Part shown: piece by piece, positions 16,997 to 24,266 of the stretch
Layout of the letters: every line of letters begins with the position of its first letter
Numbering within the stretch: the stretch's first letter is position 1
Origin: Arthrobacter sp. EPSL27
GTDB lineage: Bacteria; Actinomycetota; Actinomycetes; Actinomycetales; Micrococcaceae
Length of the DNA stretch: 64,000 nt
Assembly (NCBI RefSeq): GCF_001512305.1
Contig: NZ_LNUT01000005.1
Location: 437,090-501,089, forward strand
Reading direction: 5' to 3'
Program-made: the position numbers and the translations under genes
The notes under the pieces: generated by a model
The model's input: only the letters and a program-made list of their open reading frames with translations
Databases searched by the model: none
What the model was told of the DNA's origin: nothing

Positions 16997-17746
16997 ATGC
17001 CGGAGGCCGCAGACGCACCGCGGACGCTGACGGTTTTCCGGCAGACGGAATCCCTGGGCGCCGCCGCAGACCTTGACTTTGCCCTGGAGCTGCTGCGCAA
17101 GGTCAAGACGGGCGAAACCGGCCCCATGCTCCGGCTCTACCGGCCGGCGCCCACCGTCGCCTTCGGGCAGCGGGACACGCACCTGCCAGGTTTCGACGCC
17201 GCGGCGCAGGCCTGCCGCGACCTGGGCTTCGAGCCCCTGGTCCGCAAGGCCGGAGGCCGGGCCGCCGCGTACCATGAGGGCACCCTGGTGGTCGACCACC
17301 TCGAACCGGACCGGGATGCGATCGCCGGGGCGAAGGGGCGCTTCTCCTTCTTCGGCGAACTGCTGGCTGAGGCGCTGCGGAGCGCCGGCGTCGACGCCGC
17401 CGTGGGGGAGATCCCCGGGGAGTACTGCCCCGGCGAATTCAGCGTCCACGGCCAGGATCCGGCGTTTCCGCAGCACCAGGTCAAGCTGATCGGCACCGCC
17501 CAGCGTGTGGTGGCCGGCGGCTGGCTGTTCAGCTCGGTGATCGTGGTGGAGAACTCGGCCCCGATCCGTGCCGTGCTGGAGGCCAGCTACGCGGCCCTCG
17601 GCCTGGACTGGGACCCGGCGACGGCGGGCGCCGTCAACGACCTCGTCCCGCACCTGGACGTGGACGCCATCGAAGCAGCCGTGATCAACACCTACGCCCG
17701 GTACGCCGCGCTGCACTACGGCGATTTCGGCAGCCTGCTCCGCTAG
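16997..17746 (+). CDS. Lipoate/biotin--protein ligase A/B family protein
   Basis: 249 residues. It has 'PTVAFGQRD' early on, the lipoyl-binding loop 'VRKAGGRAAAYHEGTLVVD' in place of the classical RRxSGGGAVYHD, and 'VKLIGTAQRVVAGG' carrying the catalytic Lys. This places it among lipoate-protein ligases or amidotransferases, with an altered loop, so the acyl substrate is uncertain. AAGGGAG nine nt upstream sets the ATG at 16997. The stop is shared with the convergent MBL gene in CTAG (17743-17746). Confidence 0.82.
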   Translation: MPEAADAPRTLTVFRQTESLGAAADLDFALELLRKVKTGETGPMLRLYRPAPTVAFGQRDTHLPGFDAAAQACRDLGFEPLVRKAGGRAAAYHEGTLVVDHLEPDRDAIAGAKGRFSFFGELLAEALRSAGVDAAVGEIPGEYCPGEFSVHGQDPAFPQHQVKLIGTAQRVVAGGWLFSSVIVVENSAPIRAVLEASYAALGLDWDPATAGAVNDLVPHLDVDAIEAAVINTYARYAALHYGDFGSLLR

Positions 17747-18390
17747 TGCCCCCGGGCGATCCATTCATCGAGCTGCGGCGCCTCGGCGCCGATGGTGGTC
17801 GGATCGCCGTGCCCGGTCCGCACCACCGTGTCCGCCGGCAACGTCAGCAGCCGGGTCTTGATCGACTCGATGATGGTGGGGAAGTCGCTGTAGGACCGGC
17901 CGGTGGCCCCGGGGCCGCCCTGGAACAGGGTGTCGCCGCTGAAGACGGTGCCCTCGCTGGCCAGTGTGAAGCACATGGAACCGGGGGAGTGGCCCGGCGT
18001 GTGCAGCGCCACGAGCTGCGCGCCGCCGACGTCGAACGTGTCCCCGTCCTCAATGGCGTGGTCCGGCTCGGTGCCCGGGAAGACGTTCTCCCACAGCATC
18101 CAGTCCGCACGGTTGAGGTACACCGGGGCGTTGACGCGCCCGCGGACGTCGCCGACGGCGGCGATGTGGTCATCGTGGCCGTGTGTCAGCAGGATCGAGG
18201 TGACCTTGCGGCCGGCGACGGCTGCCTCGACGGCGGCGGGATCGTGCGCAGGGTCGATCACCACGCATTCCGCGTCGTTGCCCACGATCCAGACGTTGTT
18301 GTCGACGTCCCAGGTGCCGCCGTCGAGGGAAAACGTGCCCGAGGTGACCAGCCGGTCGATCCGGAGGCTGTCCACAGCTCCGCCGGTCAC
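17743..18390 (-). CDS. MBL-fold hydrolase, probable mycothiol-linked partner of the dehydrogenase
   Basis: 215 residues of the metallo-beta-lactamase fold with '[11 protein letters not shown]' (H-x-H-x-D-H), '[11 protein letters not shown]' and 'FSGDTLF', the full metal-binding set of glyoxalase II-like hydrolases. It starts with GTG at 18390, overlapping the upstream dehydrogenase stop by four bases (GTGA), so it is translationally coupled to it. In actinomycetes this gene commonly follows hydroxymethyl-mycothiol dehydrogenase and is suspected to hydrolyse the S-formylmycothiol product; that function is inference. Confidence 0.85.
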   Translation of the reverse strand: MTGGAVDSLRIDRLVTSGTFSLDGGTWDVDNNVWIVGNDAECVVIDPAHDPAAVEAAVAGRKVTSILLTHGHDDHIAAVGDVRGRVNAPVYLNRADWMLWENVFPGTEPDHAIEDGDTFDVGGAQLVALHTPGHSPGSMCFTLASEGTVFSGDTLFQGGPGATGRSYSDFPTIIESIKTRLLTLPADTVVRTGHGDPTTIGAEAPQLDEWIARGH

Positions 18391-19472
18391 AGCTCGACCA
18401 CCGAGCGGAGGACGGCGCCGGCGTGCATCTTGCCGAAGGCCTCCTCGATCTGGTCGATGGTGATGCGTTCCGTGACGAAGGCGTCCAGGTCCAGCTTGCC
18501 CTGCCGGTACAGGTCGATCAGCATGGGGAAGTCGCGCGAGGGCAGGCAGTCGCCGTACCACGAGGACTTGAGCGAACCGCCGCGGCCAAAGACGTCCAGC
18601 AGGGGCAGCTCCAGGGTCATTTCGGGGCTGGGAACACCCACCAGGACCACGGTGCCGGCGAGGTCGCGGGCGTAGAACGCCTGCTTGTACGTTTCGGGAC
18701 GGCCGACGGCGTCGATCACCACGTCGGCGCCGAAGCCGCCGGTGAGTTCGCGGATCGCCTCCACCGGGTCGACGGCGGAGGAGTCCACGGTGTGCGTGGC
18801 GCCGAGGTCCTTGGCGCGCTCGAGCTTCTTCGGGTCGATGTCGACGGCGATCACCGTGGTGGCACCGGCGAGCGCGGCGCCAGCAACGGCGGCCACGCCC
18901 ACGCCGCCGCAGCCGATCACGGCGACGGAATCGCCGCGCTTGACGTTGCCGGTGTTGATGGCGGCGCCGATGCCTGCCATCACGCCGCAGCCGAGCAGGC
19001 CGACGGCTGCCGGGTCGGCCTCCGGGTCCACCTTGGTGCACTGGCCGGCGGCGACCAGGGTCTTCTCGGCGAAGGCGCCGATGCCCAGCGCGGCGGTGAG
19101 TTCCGTGCCGTCTTCCAGCGTCATCTTCTGGGTGGCGTTGTGGGTGTTGAAGCAGTACTGGGGCTGGCCCTTGGCGCAGGCGCGGCATTCACCGCAGACG
19201 GCGCGCCAGTTCAGCACCACCCTGTCCCCGGGGGCCACCTCGGTGACGTCCGGGCCCACCGCGCTGACCACGCCGGTGGCCTCGTGGCCGAGCAGGAACG
19301 GGAAATCGTCGTTGATGGCGCCCTGCTTGTAGTGCAGGTCCGTATGGCAGACGCCGCAGGTGAGGATGTCCACCAGGGCCTCGCCGGGTCCGGGATCCGG
19401 AACCAGGATGGTTTCGAGGGTGACATCGGCATTCTTGGCGCGGACTACTGCGCCTTTGACTTTATGGACCAT
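18387..19472 (-). CDS. mscR: S-(hydroxymethyl)mycothiol dehydrogenase
   Basis: A 361-residue class III-like zinc alcohol dehydrogenase. Catalytic zinc: 'CGVCHTD' and 'GHEATGVV'; structural zinc: '[15 protein letters not shown]'. The Rossmann motif is '[12 protein letters not shown]' and '[13 protein letters not shown]' gives the NAD-binding Asp. The closest known family is mycothiol-dependent formaldehyde dehydrogenase (NAD-dependent oxidation of S-hydroxymethylmycothiol), which also reduces S-nitrosomycothiol. It lies between mycoredoxin and the MBL hydrolase on the same strand. The start [11 protein letters not shown] is preceded by GAGGAGCTCTTTTCC. Confidence 0.92.
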   Translation of the reverse strand: MVHKVKGAVVRAKNADVTLETILVPDPGPGEALVDILTCGVCHTDLHYKQGAINDDFPFLLGHEATGVVSAVGPDVTEVAPGDRVVLNWRAVCGECRACAKGQPQYCFNTHNATQKMTLEDGTELTAALGIGAFAEKTLVAAGQCTKVDPEADPAAVGLLGCGVMAGIGAAINTGNVKRGDSVAVIGCGGVGVAAVAGAALAGATTVIAVDIDPKKLERAKDLGATHTVDSSAVDPVEAIRELTGGFGADVVIDAVGRPETYKQAFYARDLAGTVVLVGVPSPEMTLELPLLDVFGRGGSLKSSWYGDCLPSRDFPMLIDLYRQGKLDLDAFVTERITIDQIEEAFGKMHAGAVLRSVVEL

Positions 19473-19528
19473 GGAAAAGAGCTCCTCTGCTTAGATCACG
19501 GGGTATCCCCACAACATGCTTGCACAAC

Positions 19529-19572
19529 GGACGACGGCGCCGCCCCCTCAGGTGGGCCGCGCCGTCGTCGTT
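19529..19572 (-). terminator. Hairpin between mycoredoxin and the dehydrogenase gene
   Basis: ACGACGGCGC (19531-19540) pairs with GCGCCGTCGT (19559-19568). It sits 3' of the mycoredoxin stop, so it would end that transcript or act as a partial terminator before mscR. No T tract follows on the minus strand. Confidence 0.55.
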
Positions 19573-19592
19573 ATCGGTTTATCAGGAAGGCC

Positions 19593-19850
19593 CTAGGCCG
19601 CGAGGCGGCTCTTGACCTCAGCTGCGGAGGGGTTGGTGGCCGCGCTGCCGTCCGGGAAAAGGACGGTGGGGACGGTGCGGTTGCCTCCGTTGAGCTTCTC
19701 CACGAGATCTGCGGTGCCGTCAACTTCTTCGATGTTGATCTCGGTGTAGCCGATGCCCTGGGCGTCCAGCTGCTTCTTCAAGCGGTTGCAGTAGCCGCAC
19801 CAGGTGGTCGAAAACATGGTGATGGTGCCGGATTCGGGGGTGAAGTCCAC
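19593..19850 (-). CDS. mrx1: Mycoredoxin (glutaredoxin-like, mycothiol-dependent)
   Basis: An 85-residue thioredoxin-fold protein with the mycoredoxin active site 'TTWCGYCNRLKKQL' (Cys18, Cys21), the TVP loop 'RTVPTVLFPDG' and 'NPSAAEVKSRL'. Mycoredoxin reduces mycothiol mixed disulfides in proteins. The start is GTG at 19850, because AAGGAG stands six nt upstream and the protein then begins (M)DFTPESGTITMFSTTWC as in relatives; longer in-frame starts exist. It is the first of three mycothiol-linked genes on this strand. Confidence 0.92.
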   Translation of the reverse strand: MDFTPESGTITMFSTTWCGYCNRLKKQLDAQGIGYTEINIEEVDGTADLVEKLNGGNRTVPTVLFPDGSAATNPSAAEVKSRLAA

Positions 19851-20029
19851 GAAGTTCTCCTTCAACTGGTCGGCGGCGCGCAGTGCCGCGCCGTTGCCGG
19901 CAGAAGCCGCCGGCACAATTCATACGTCACTCTCAATAACCGTAACCCGCGGGCTGCTATTCCCGCGCAGCCATCCCTGCGGTACGGGCACACGGGAATA
20001 GCGCTCCGGAACTCCCGGTTCTTTCCTGT

Positions 20030-20956
20030 ATGAAAGCGATAACCTACAGCGAATACGGCAGCCCCGACGTCCTGGAAGTCACGGAGCAGCCGCTGCCCAA
20101 GGTCGGCCCGGGCATGGTCCTGGTGAAAGTCAAGGCGGCTGCGGTGAACCCGGTCGACTGGAAAATCATGGCCGGCTACCTGGACCAGGTCACGGACCTG
20201 CAGTTCCCCGCCATCCCCGGGTGGGACGTGGCCGGAGTGGTCGAATCCGTCGGGATCGACGCGCCGCAGTTCAGCCCCGGCGACGAGGTCATCGCCTATG
20301 GCCGGAAGGACTACGTCCACGGCGGAAGTTTCGCCGAATACATTGCGCTGCCGGAGCGGCTGCTGGCCCGGAAACCCGCCTCCCTGGGGTGGGACGAAGC
20401 CGCCGGCCTTCCCCTGGCCGGGCTGACGGCCTACCAGGTGCTCACCCGCCTGGGCGTGGCGCCCGGTGAAACCGTGCTGATCCATGGCGGCGCCGGCGGT
20501 GTGGGCTCCCTGGGGATTCAGATCGCCTCGGCGCTCGGTGCCCGCGTGATCGCAACCTCGTCGGAAAAGAACCACGACTTCCTGCGCTCCCTCGGGGCCG
20601 AACCTGTTACTTACGGCGACGGGCTCGCGGAGCGGGTGCGCGCCCTGCGCCCCGGCGGCGTCGAGGTCGTGGCGGACTTCGCAGGCGGGAACCTCGAAGC
20701 CACCCTGGCCGTCCTTGCCGCGGACGGCAGGCATGCCTCCATTGCCGACAGCGAAGTGGAGGAGCACGGGGGCACCTGGATGTGGGTGAACCCCGTGGGC
20801 GCCGACCTGCAGGCGCTCGCCGGGCTCGTCGATGAGCACAACATCCGGGTCGAGATCGCCCGGACCTTCCCGCTGGAGCAGGCCGCGGAGGCCTTCCGGC
20901 TCAACATGGACGGGCACACGCGCGGCAAGATCGTGGTTTCGGTCGACGGCGCATGA
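20030..20956 (+). CDS. NAD(P)H quinone oxidoreductase-like MDR protein
   Basis: 308 residues of the zinc-free medium-chain dehydrogenase/reductase type: 'AAVNPVDWKIMAGY', 'GWDVAGVVESVG', 'LTAYQVLTRLGVAPGETVLIHGGAGGVGSL' region with the GGAGGVG nucleotide motif, and 'GKIVVSV' at the end. No catalytic-zinc Cys is present. Likely reduces quinones or enals with NADPH. No Shine-Dalgarno is visible before the ATG. It diverges from mycoredoxin, so both could respond to oxidative stress (inference). Confidence 0.88.
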   Translation: MKAITYSEYGSPDVLEVTEQPLPKVGPGMVLVKVKAAAVNPVDWKIMAGYLDQVTDLQFPAIPGWDVAGVVESVGIDAPQFSPGDEVIAYGRKDYVHGGSFAEYIALPERLLARKPASLGWDEAAGLPLAGLTAYQVLTRLGVAPGETVLIHGGAGGVGSLGIQIASALGARVIATSSEKNHDFLRSLGAEPVTYGDGLAERVRALRPGGVEVVADFAGGNLEATLAVLAADGRHASIADSEVEEHGGTWMWVNPVGADLQALAGLVDEHNIRVEIARTFPLEQAAEAFRLNMDGHTRGKIVVSVDGA

Positions 20957-21022
20957 TCCGCAGCGGCGGCCGGTGAACGGCCGCCGCTGGCCCGCGGGTG
21001 CGCCGGGTGGCATGCTGGTGCC

Positions 21023-21769
21023 ATGTGTGGACGCTACGTCATGGCCCGGGCCGTCGGGGACCTGCTGGCCGAGTTCGACGCCGGGCTCGAGGAAGAAGTC
21101 GCGATTCCGCCGTCGTGGAATGTGGCACCGACGGCGGACGTGCCGATCCTGCTGGAGCGGCTGGTGGACGGGGAGCAGGTCCGGCAGCTGCACCTGGCGC
21201 GGTGGGGGCTGGTGCCGTCCTGGGCCAAGGACCCGCGGATCGGCGCCAAGATGATCAACGCCCGCAGCGAGAGCGTGCTGGAGAAGCCCGCGTTCCGGAA
21301 GGCCACCCGCGCCCGGCGCTGCGCCGTGCCCGCCGACGGCTATTACGAGTGGAAGGGCGAGGGCCGCGGCAAGCAGCCCTATTACGTGCACCCCAAGGAC
21401 GGCCGCCCGATCGTCTTCGCCGGACTCTACGAATGGTGGCGGGACCACTCCAAAGCCGAGGATGATCCGGAGCGCTGGCTGCTGTCGACGTCCATCCTGA
21501 CCACCGACTCGCCGCCGGAGGGGTACGCCGGCGGGATGCTCGCCGAGCTCACGGCCCTGCACGACAGGGTGCCGCTGCCCATGGACCGGGACACCATGCA
21601 GGCGTGGCTGGACCCCCACGCTGACGACGCCGCCGGACTGGTGGACCTGGTCCGGGCCGGCGCGCACGATGTCGCGGAAGGCTGGACCATTGATGCGGTC
21701 GGCACCGCCGTCGGGAACGTGAAGAACGACTCCCCGGAGCTCATCAAGCCGGTGGGAAGCCTGTTCTAG
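21023..21769 (+). CDS. SOS response-associated peptidase (SRAP, YedK/HMCES family)
   Basis: 248 residues. The mature N-terminus is Cys2 ('MCGRYVMA'), which in this family forms a thiazolidine crosslink to abasic sites in single-stranded DNA. Other active-site residues are present: 'NVAPTADVPIL', 'INARSES', 'GYYEWKG' and 'ALHDRVPLPM'. The protein shields abasic sites from cleavage until repair. No LexA box is visible directly upstream, despite the family name. Confidence 0.93.
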   Translation: MCGRYVMARAVGDLLAEFDAGLEEEVAIPPSWNVAPTADVPILLERLVDGEQVRQLHLARWGLVPSWAKDPRIGAKMINARSESVLEKPAFRKATRARRCAVPADGYYEWKGEGRGKQPYYVHPKDGRPIVFAGLYEWWRDHSKAEDDPERWLLSTSILTTDSPPEGYAGGMLAELTALHDRVPLPMDRDTMQAWLDPHADDAAGLVDLVRAGAHDVAEGWTIDAVGTAVGNVKNDSPELIKPVGSLF

Positions 21770-22015
21770 GCCGATCGGCGGGGCACGTCCTCGCGGACCT
21801 GGCCTTGGGTTACGGACGGATGGCTAGGGGAAAACCATGGAGAGCTGCTAGACATACTTCTGCTTCGCAGCTCACTGCACACCGGCTCGATTTGCGTGCC
21901 GCCGTGTACTCTCTGTCACATTAGCTGCGGCGCCGAAACCCGCAATAGGGCCATGGTGCCCTTGGCGAAGGAGCGGCACGACTATCCGACCGACTCAAGG
22001 GCAGGGAATCTTGAA

Positions 22016-22591
22016 GTGAATGTCGATTTCGCGATTCGCGATGCCGTTCCCGGTGATGCTCCCGATTTTGCGACCTCCCAGATTGTGGCCTGGCGTGCCG
22101 CCTACGCAGGGATTCTTGATGCCGGCTACCTCGCCGGGATGGATGTCGAGCGGCTGACCACGGGTTGGGCGCGGATTCTTGGGGATCCCGATCGGAATGT
22201 CCGTCGTCTCGCCGTGACAGTCGACGGCACAGCAGTGGGCTGGTCGGGATTTGGGAGGCCGCGAGATGAGGTGCCTGGGGGAACCGGGGAACTGCATGCG
22301 TTGAATGTCCTGCCCGCCTATTGGTCCCGCGGACTGGGCCCGGCACTATTCCAAGCATCGGTGGAGGGACTTCGTACCATGGGCTATGAACGTGCGTATC
22401 TCTGGGTCGCTGCCGGCAACTGCCGCGCCATCCGCTTCTACGAACGGCATGGCTGGTGCCCGGACGGGCTGACCAAGCAGGATGCCCGGTTTGATCCGCC
22501 GTTGCTCGAGCGCAGATTCTCGGCGTCGTGCAGTTGGGCCATCAACATGGCTTCAAGGGAGCCGGCTCGTCACGATCCAAAGTTCCACTAA
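22016..22591 (+). CDS. GNAT family N-acetyltransferase
   Basis: 191 residues with GNAT elements 'FAIRDAVPGDAPDFATSQ', 'ELHALNVLPAYWSRGLGPALF' (the acetyl-CoA loop, R/Q-x-x-G-x-G/A type), and 'YLWVAAGNCRAIRFYERHGW'. The GTG at 22016 is chosen because the fold begins there; an upstream ATG at 21896 adds an unrelated 40-residue tail. The gene and its 246-bp leader are visibly less GC-rich than neighbours and use codons such as GAT and ATT more often, suggesting acquisition. Substrate unknown. Confidence 0.8.
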   Translation: MNVDFAIRDAVPGDAPDFATSQIVAWRAAYAGILDAGYLAGMDVERLTTGWARILGDPDRNVRRLAVTVDGTAVGWSGFGRPRDEVPGGTGELHALNVLPAYWSRGLGPALFQASVEGLRTMGYERAYLWVAAGNCRAIRFYERHGWCPDGLTKQDARFDPPLLERRFSASCSWAINMASREPARHDPKFH

Positions 22592-22617
22592 CACCGTAGT
22601 CCGGAGCTGGTGAGCCG

Positions 22618-23040
22618 TCAGAGCGTGACTTTGCCGGCGCCGTCCACCGCCCAGCTGGGATTGAACGCCACCTCCCAGCGGTAGCCGTCGGGGTCGGCGA
22701 AGTAGCCGGTATAGCCGCCCCAGGGCTGGGTCTTCGGGGCGGCGATGATCTGCGCTCCGGCTGACTCGGCCTCCGCCATCACCCAGTCGACCTCCGCCGC
22801 GCTGCCCAGGTTGTGGCTGAGGGTGATGGAGGGGACCCCGGCCGGGGGATCGGTGGCGGCTTCGGCCTGCATCTGCCCGGTATCCCACAGGGAGAGGACG
22901 AGGCCGTGGTTGGCCTGGATAAAGAGGACCTCGCCCCGGACTTCCCGGTGGACAGGCCAGCCCAGGCCGTCGACATAAAAACTGCGGGAGGCGTCAACGC
23001 TGCGGACACCCAGTGAAATTAAATCGACTCGTGGCTGCAT
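22618..23040 (-). CDS. VOC family (glyoxalase-like) protein
   Basis: 140 residues with two beta-alpha-beta-beta-beta modules: 'RVDLISLGVRSVDASRSFYVDGLGW' region and 'AGAQIIAAPKTQPWGGYTGYFADPDGYRWEVAFNP' region, the usual C-terminal VOC signature. Metal ligands differ from true glyoxalase I, so the reaction is not known. It diverges from the chorismate mutase gene with only 20 bp between starts. Confidence 0.85.
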   Translation of the reverse strand: MQPRVDLISLGVRSVDASRSFYVDGLGWPVHREVRGEVLFIQANHGLVLSLWDTGQMQAEAATDPPAGVPSITLSHNLGSAAEVDWVMAEAESAGAQIIAAPKTQPWGGYTGYFADPDGYRWEVAFNPSWAVDGAGKVTL

Positions 23041-23060
23041 CTTTCGATACTGTCATGGAC

Positions 23061-23381
23061 ATGTCCACAAATCACGAAGACGATAAAGCGGCCAAGGCCG
23101 ACCGTGAACAGCTCGCCGCCGTGCGGGTGGCTGTGGACGAGGTGGACGAGCAGATCGTGTCCCTGATCGGACGCCGCGAGCGCCTGATCCGAATCGCCGG
23201 AACCCTTAAGGCGGACAGTGCCGAGGTGCGCGCCCCGGGCCGCGTCGAACGGGTCATCGAACACGTCCGCGCCACGGCGGAACAGAAGGATATCGACGTC
23301 GAACTCGTGGAAAAGACCTACCGGGCGATGATTGACGCTTTCATCACGCTCGAACTCGAAGTCTACAAAGCCAGCTCCTAG
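23061..23381 (+). CDS. Chorismate mutase, AroQ class
   Basis: 106 residues, all helical: 'VRVAVDEVDEQIVSLIGRRERLIRIAG' region, 'RVERVIEHVRATAEQ' and 'VEKTYRAMIDAFITLELE', the three helices of AroQ mutases with the Arg of helix 1 and the Lys/Arg pair in place. It converts chorismate to prephenate for Phe/Tyr synthesis. ATG at 23061 is preceded seven nt upstream by TACTGT, so the mRNA may be leaderless; ATG at 23055 is an alternative. The stop is shared with the convergent gene in CTAG (23378-23381). Confidence 0.85.
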   Translation: MSTNHEDDKAAKADREQLAAVRVAVDEVDEQIVSLIGRRERLIRIAGTLKADSAEVRAPGRVERVIEHVRATAEQKDIDVELVEKTYRAMIDAFITLELEVYKASS

Positions 23382-23764
23382 AGAGCTTCCTCCACCGGGA
23401 CATTTGCCTGGTACTCGCGGCCGTCGCAGTCGCTGAACGCTGTCATGAGGTGCCCCTTCGCCAGGCCCATGACGGTGCTGAGCGGGAAGTACCCGGTAAT
23501 GGTGTTGCCGGAGTGCTCCACGCCCTTGAGGTCAAAGTTCTCCTCCGTGCCGTCGTGGCTGAAGCAGTAGAACGAGACGGCCTCCCCGTTCATGAACTCG
23601 ATCCCCATTCGCCGCTGGTGGGAATGGTCCGGGGTTGCCGCGACGAGCCCCACCACATAGGCACCCTGGCCGGGGATATTTCCGTCTATATCGAACTTCG
23701 CCACCAAGGATGCGTCCTCGGCGGCGATGCTTACGTGCTTCAGGAGTGCGTTATGGGAGCTCAT
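23378..23764 (-). CDS. Hypothetical protein, 128 aa
   Basis: A soluble beta-rich protein (MSSHNALLKHVSIAAEDAS...), with no transmembrane segment and no motif I recognise. Segments 'GQGAYVVGLVAATPDHSHQR' and 'NTITGYFPLSTVMGLAKGH' suggest a jelly-roll or lipocalin-like sheet, but that is a guess. It shares a CTAG with the chorismate mutase stop. Confidence 0.6.
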   Translation of the reverse strand: MSSHNALLKHVSIAAEDASLVAKFDIDGNIPGQGAYVVGLVAATPDHSHQRRMGIEFMNGEAVSFYCFSHDGTEENFDLKGVEHSGNTITGYFPLSTVMGLAKGHLMTAFSDCDGREYQANVPVEEAL

Positions 23765-23845
23765 GGCTCAATCCTGCTACCTGTGCCTGCGTCCGTCCAC
23801 CCCTGATCTAGGTTTTGGCCCGGCACCGTCGTAGACTGGAGTTAT

Positions 23846-23861
23846 TCGAAGATATATTCGA
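23846..23861. promoter_or_regulatory. LexA/SOS box upstream of the DUF6504-dnaE2 operon
   Basis: TCGAAGATATATTCGA fits the actinobacterial SOS box plan (TCGAAC-N4-GTTCGA): CGAA and TTCG half-sites separated by six bases, with G/A instead of C/G at the inner positions. It lies about 75 bp before the DUF6504 start, and dnaE2 is SOS-induced in related bacteria. Confidence 0.75.
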
Positions 23862-23933
23862 ATAGCTGCCTGCTGGGGACTATCTGATTGCCAGAGCAGG
23901 CGGATTGGCAGATGGTGTGGTCCGGGAGGCGCA

Positions 23934-24266
23934 ATGGGCATGTTCAGCGAGGGGGTGGACGTCCGCTGCGCACCGTCCGGCGAACCCCAGGAGCTGACTT
24001 GGGCCGGCCGCCGCTACACCGTCTGCGCAGCACCGGTCCGCTGGTTCGAGCGCCGGCAATGGTGGGCCGAGGAGCAGCGGGCGCCGCTGGGAAGCGGCCC
24101 CGGGCTGGTGGACCACGAGATCTGGCGGGTCCAGGTAGGCAGGGCGGACACCCCCGACGCCGGTACCCTCACCCTTGACCTGGCCCGGCATGTGGGCAGC
24201 GGACGCTGGCGCCTGCTGCGCATCCACGACGCCCTGCTTCCCGTCCGGGAGCAAGATTCGGCATGA
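23934..24266 (+). CDS. DUF6504 family protein
   Basis: 110 residues (MGMFSEGVDVRC...) with 'VRWFERRQWWAEEQR', 'LVDHEIWRVQVGR' and 'GRWRLLRIHD', the pattern of the small protein that accompanies imuB/dnaE2 in actinobacteria. GGGAGG lies shortly before the ATG. The stop overlaps dnaE2 by four bases (ATGA), so the two are coupled and share the SOS box. Role in mutagenic synthesis is presumed from context only. Confidence 0.8.
   Translation: MGMFSEGVDVRCAPSGEPQELTWAGRRYTVCAAPVRWFERRQWWAEEQRAPLGSGPGLVDHEIWRVQVGRADTPDAGTLTLDLARHVGSGRWRLLRIHDALLPVREQDSA

Noticed and set aside
17743..19188. Long minus-strand frame covering both the MBL gene and part of mscR
   Set aside because: Only the last 215 codons code for the MBL protein. 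The upstream part is an Arg/Gly-rich misreading of mscR, and a GTG start with the typical GTGA overlap exists at 18390.
23882..23933. A remnant of imuB before DUF6504
   Set aside because: The frames upstream of the DUF6504 ATG give no ImuB-like residues, and the SOS box is only about 75 bp away, leaving no room for a recognisable relic.
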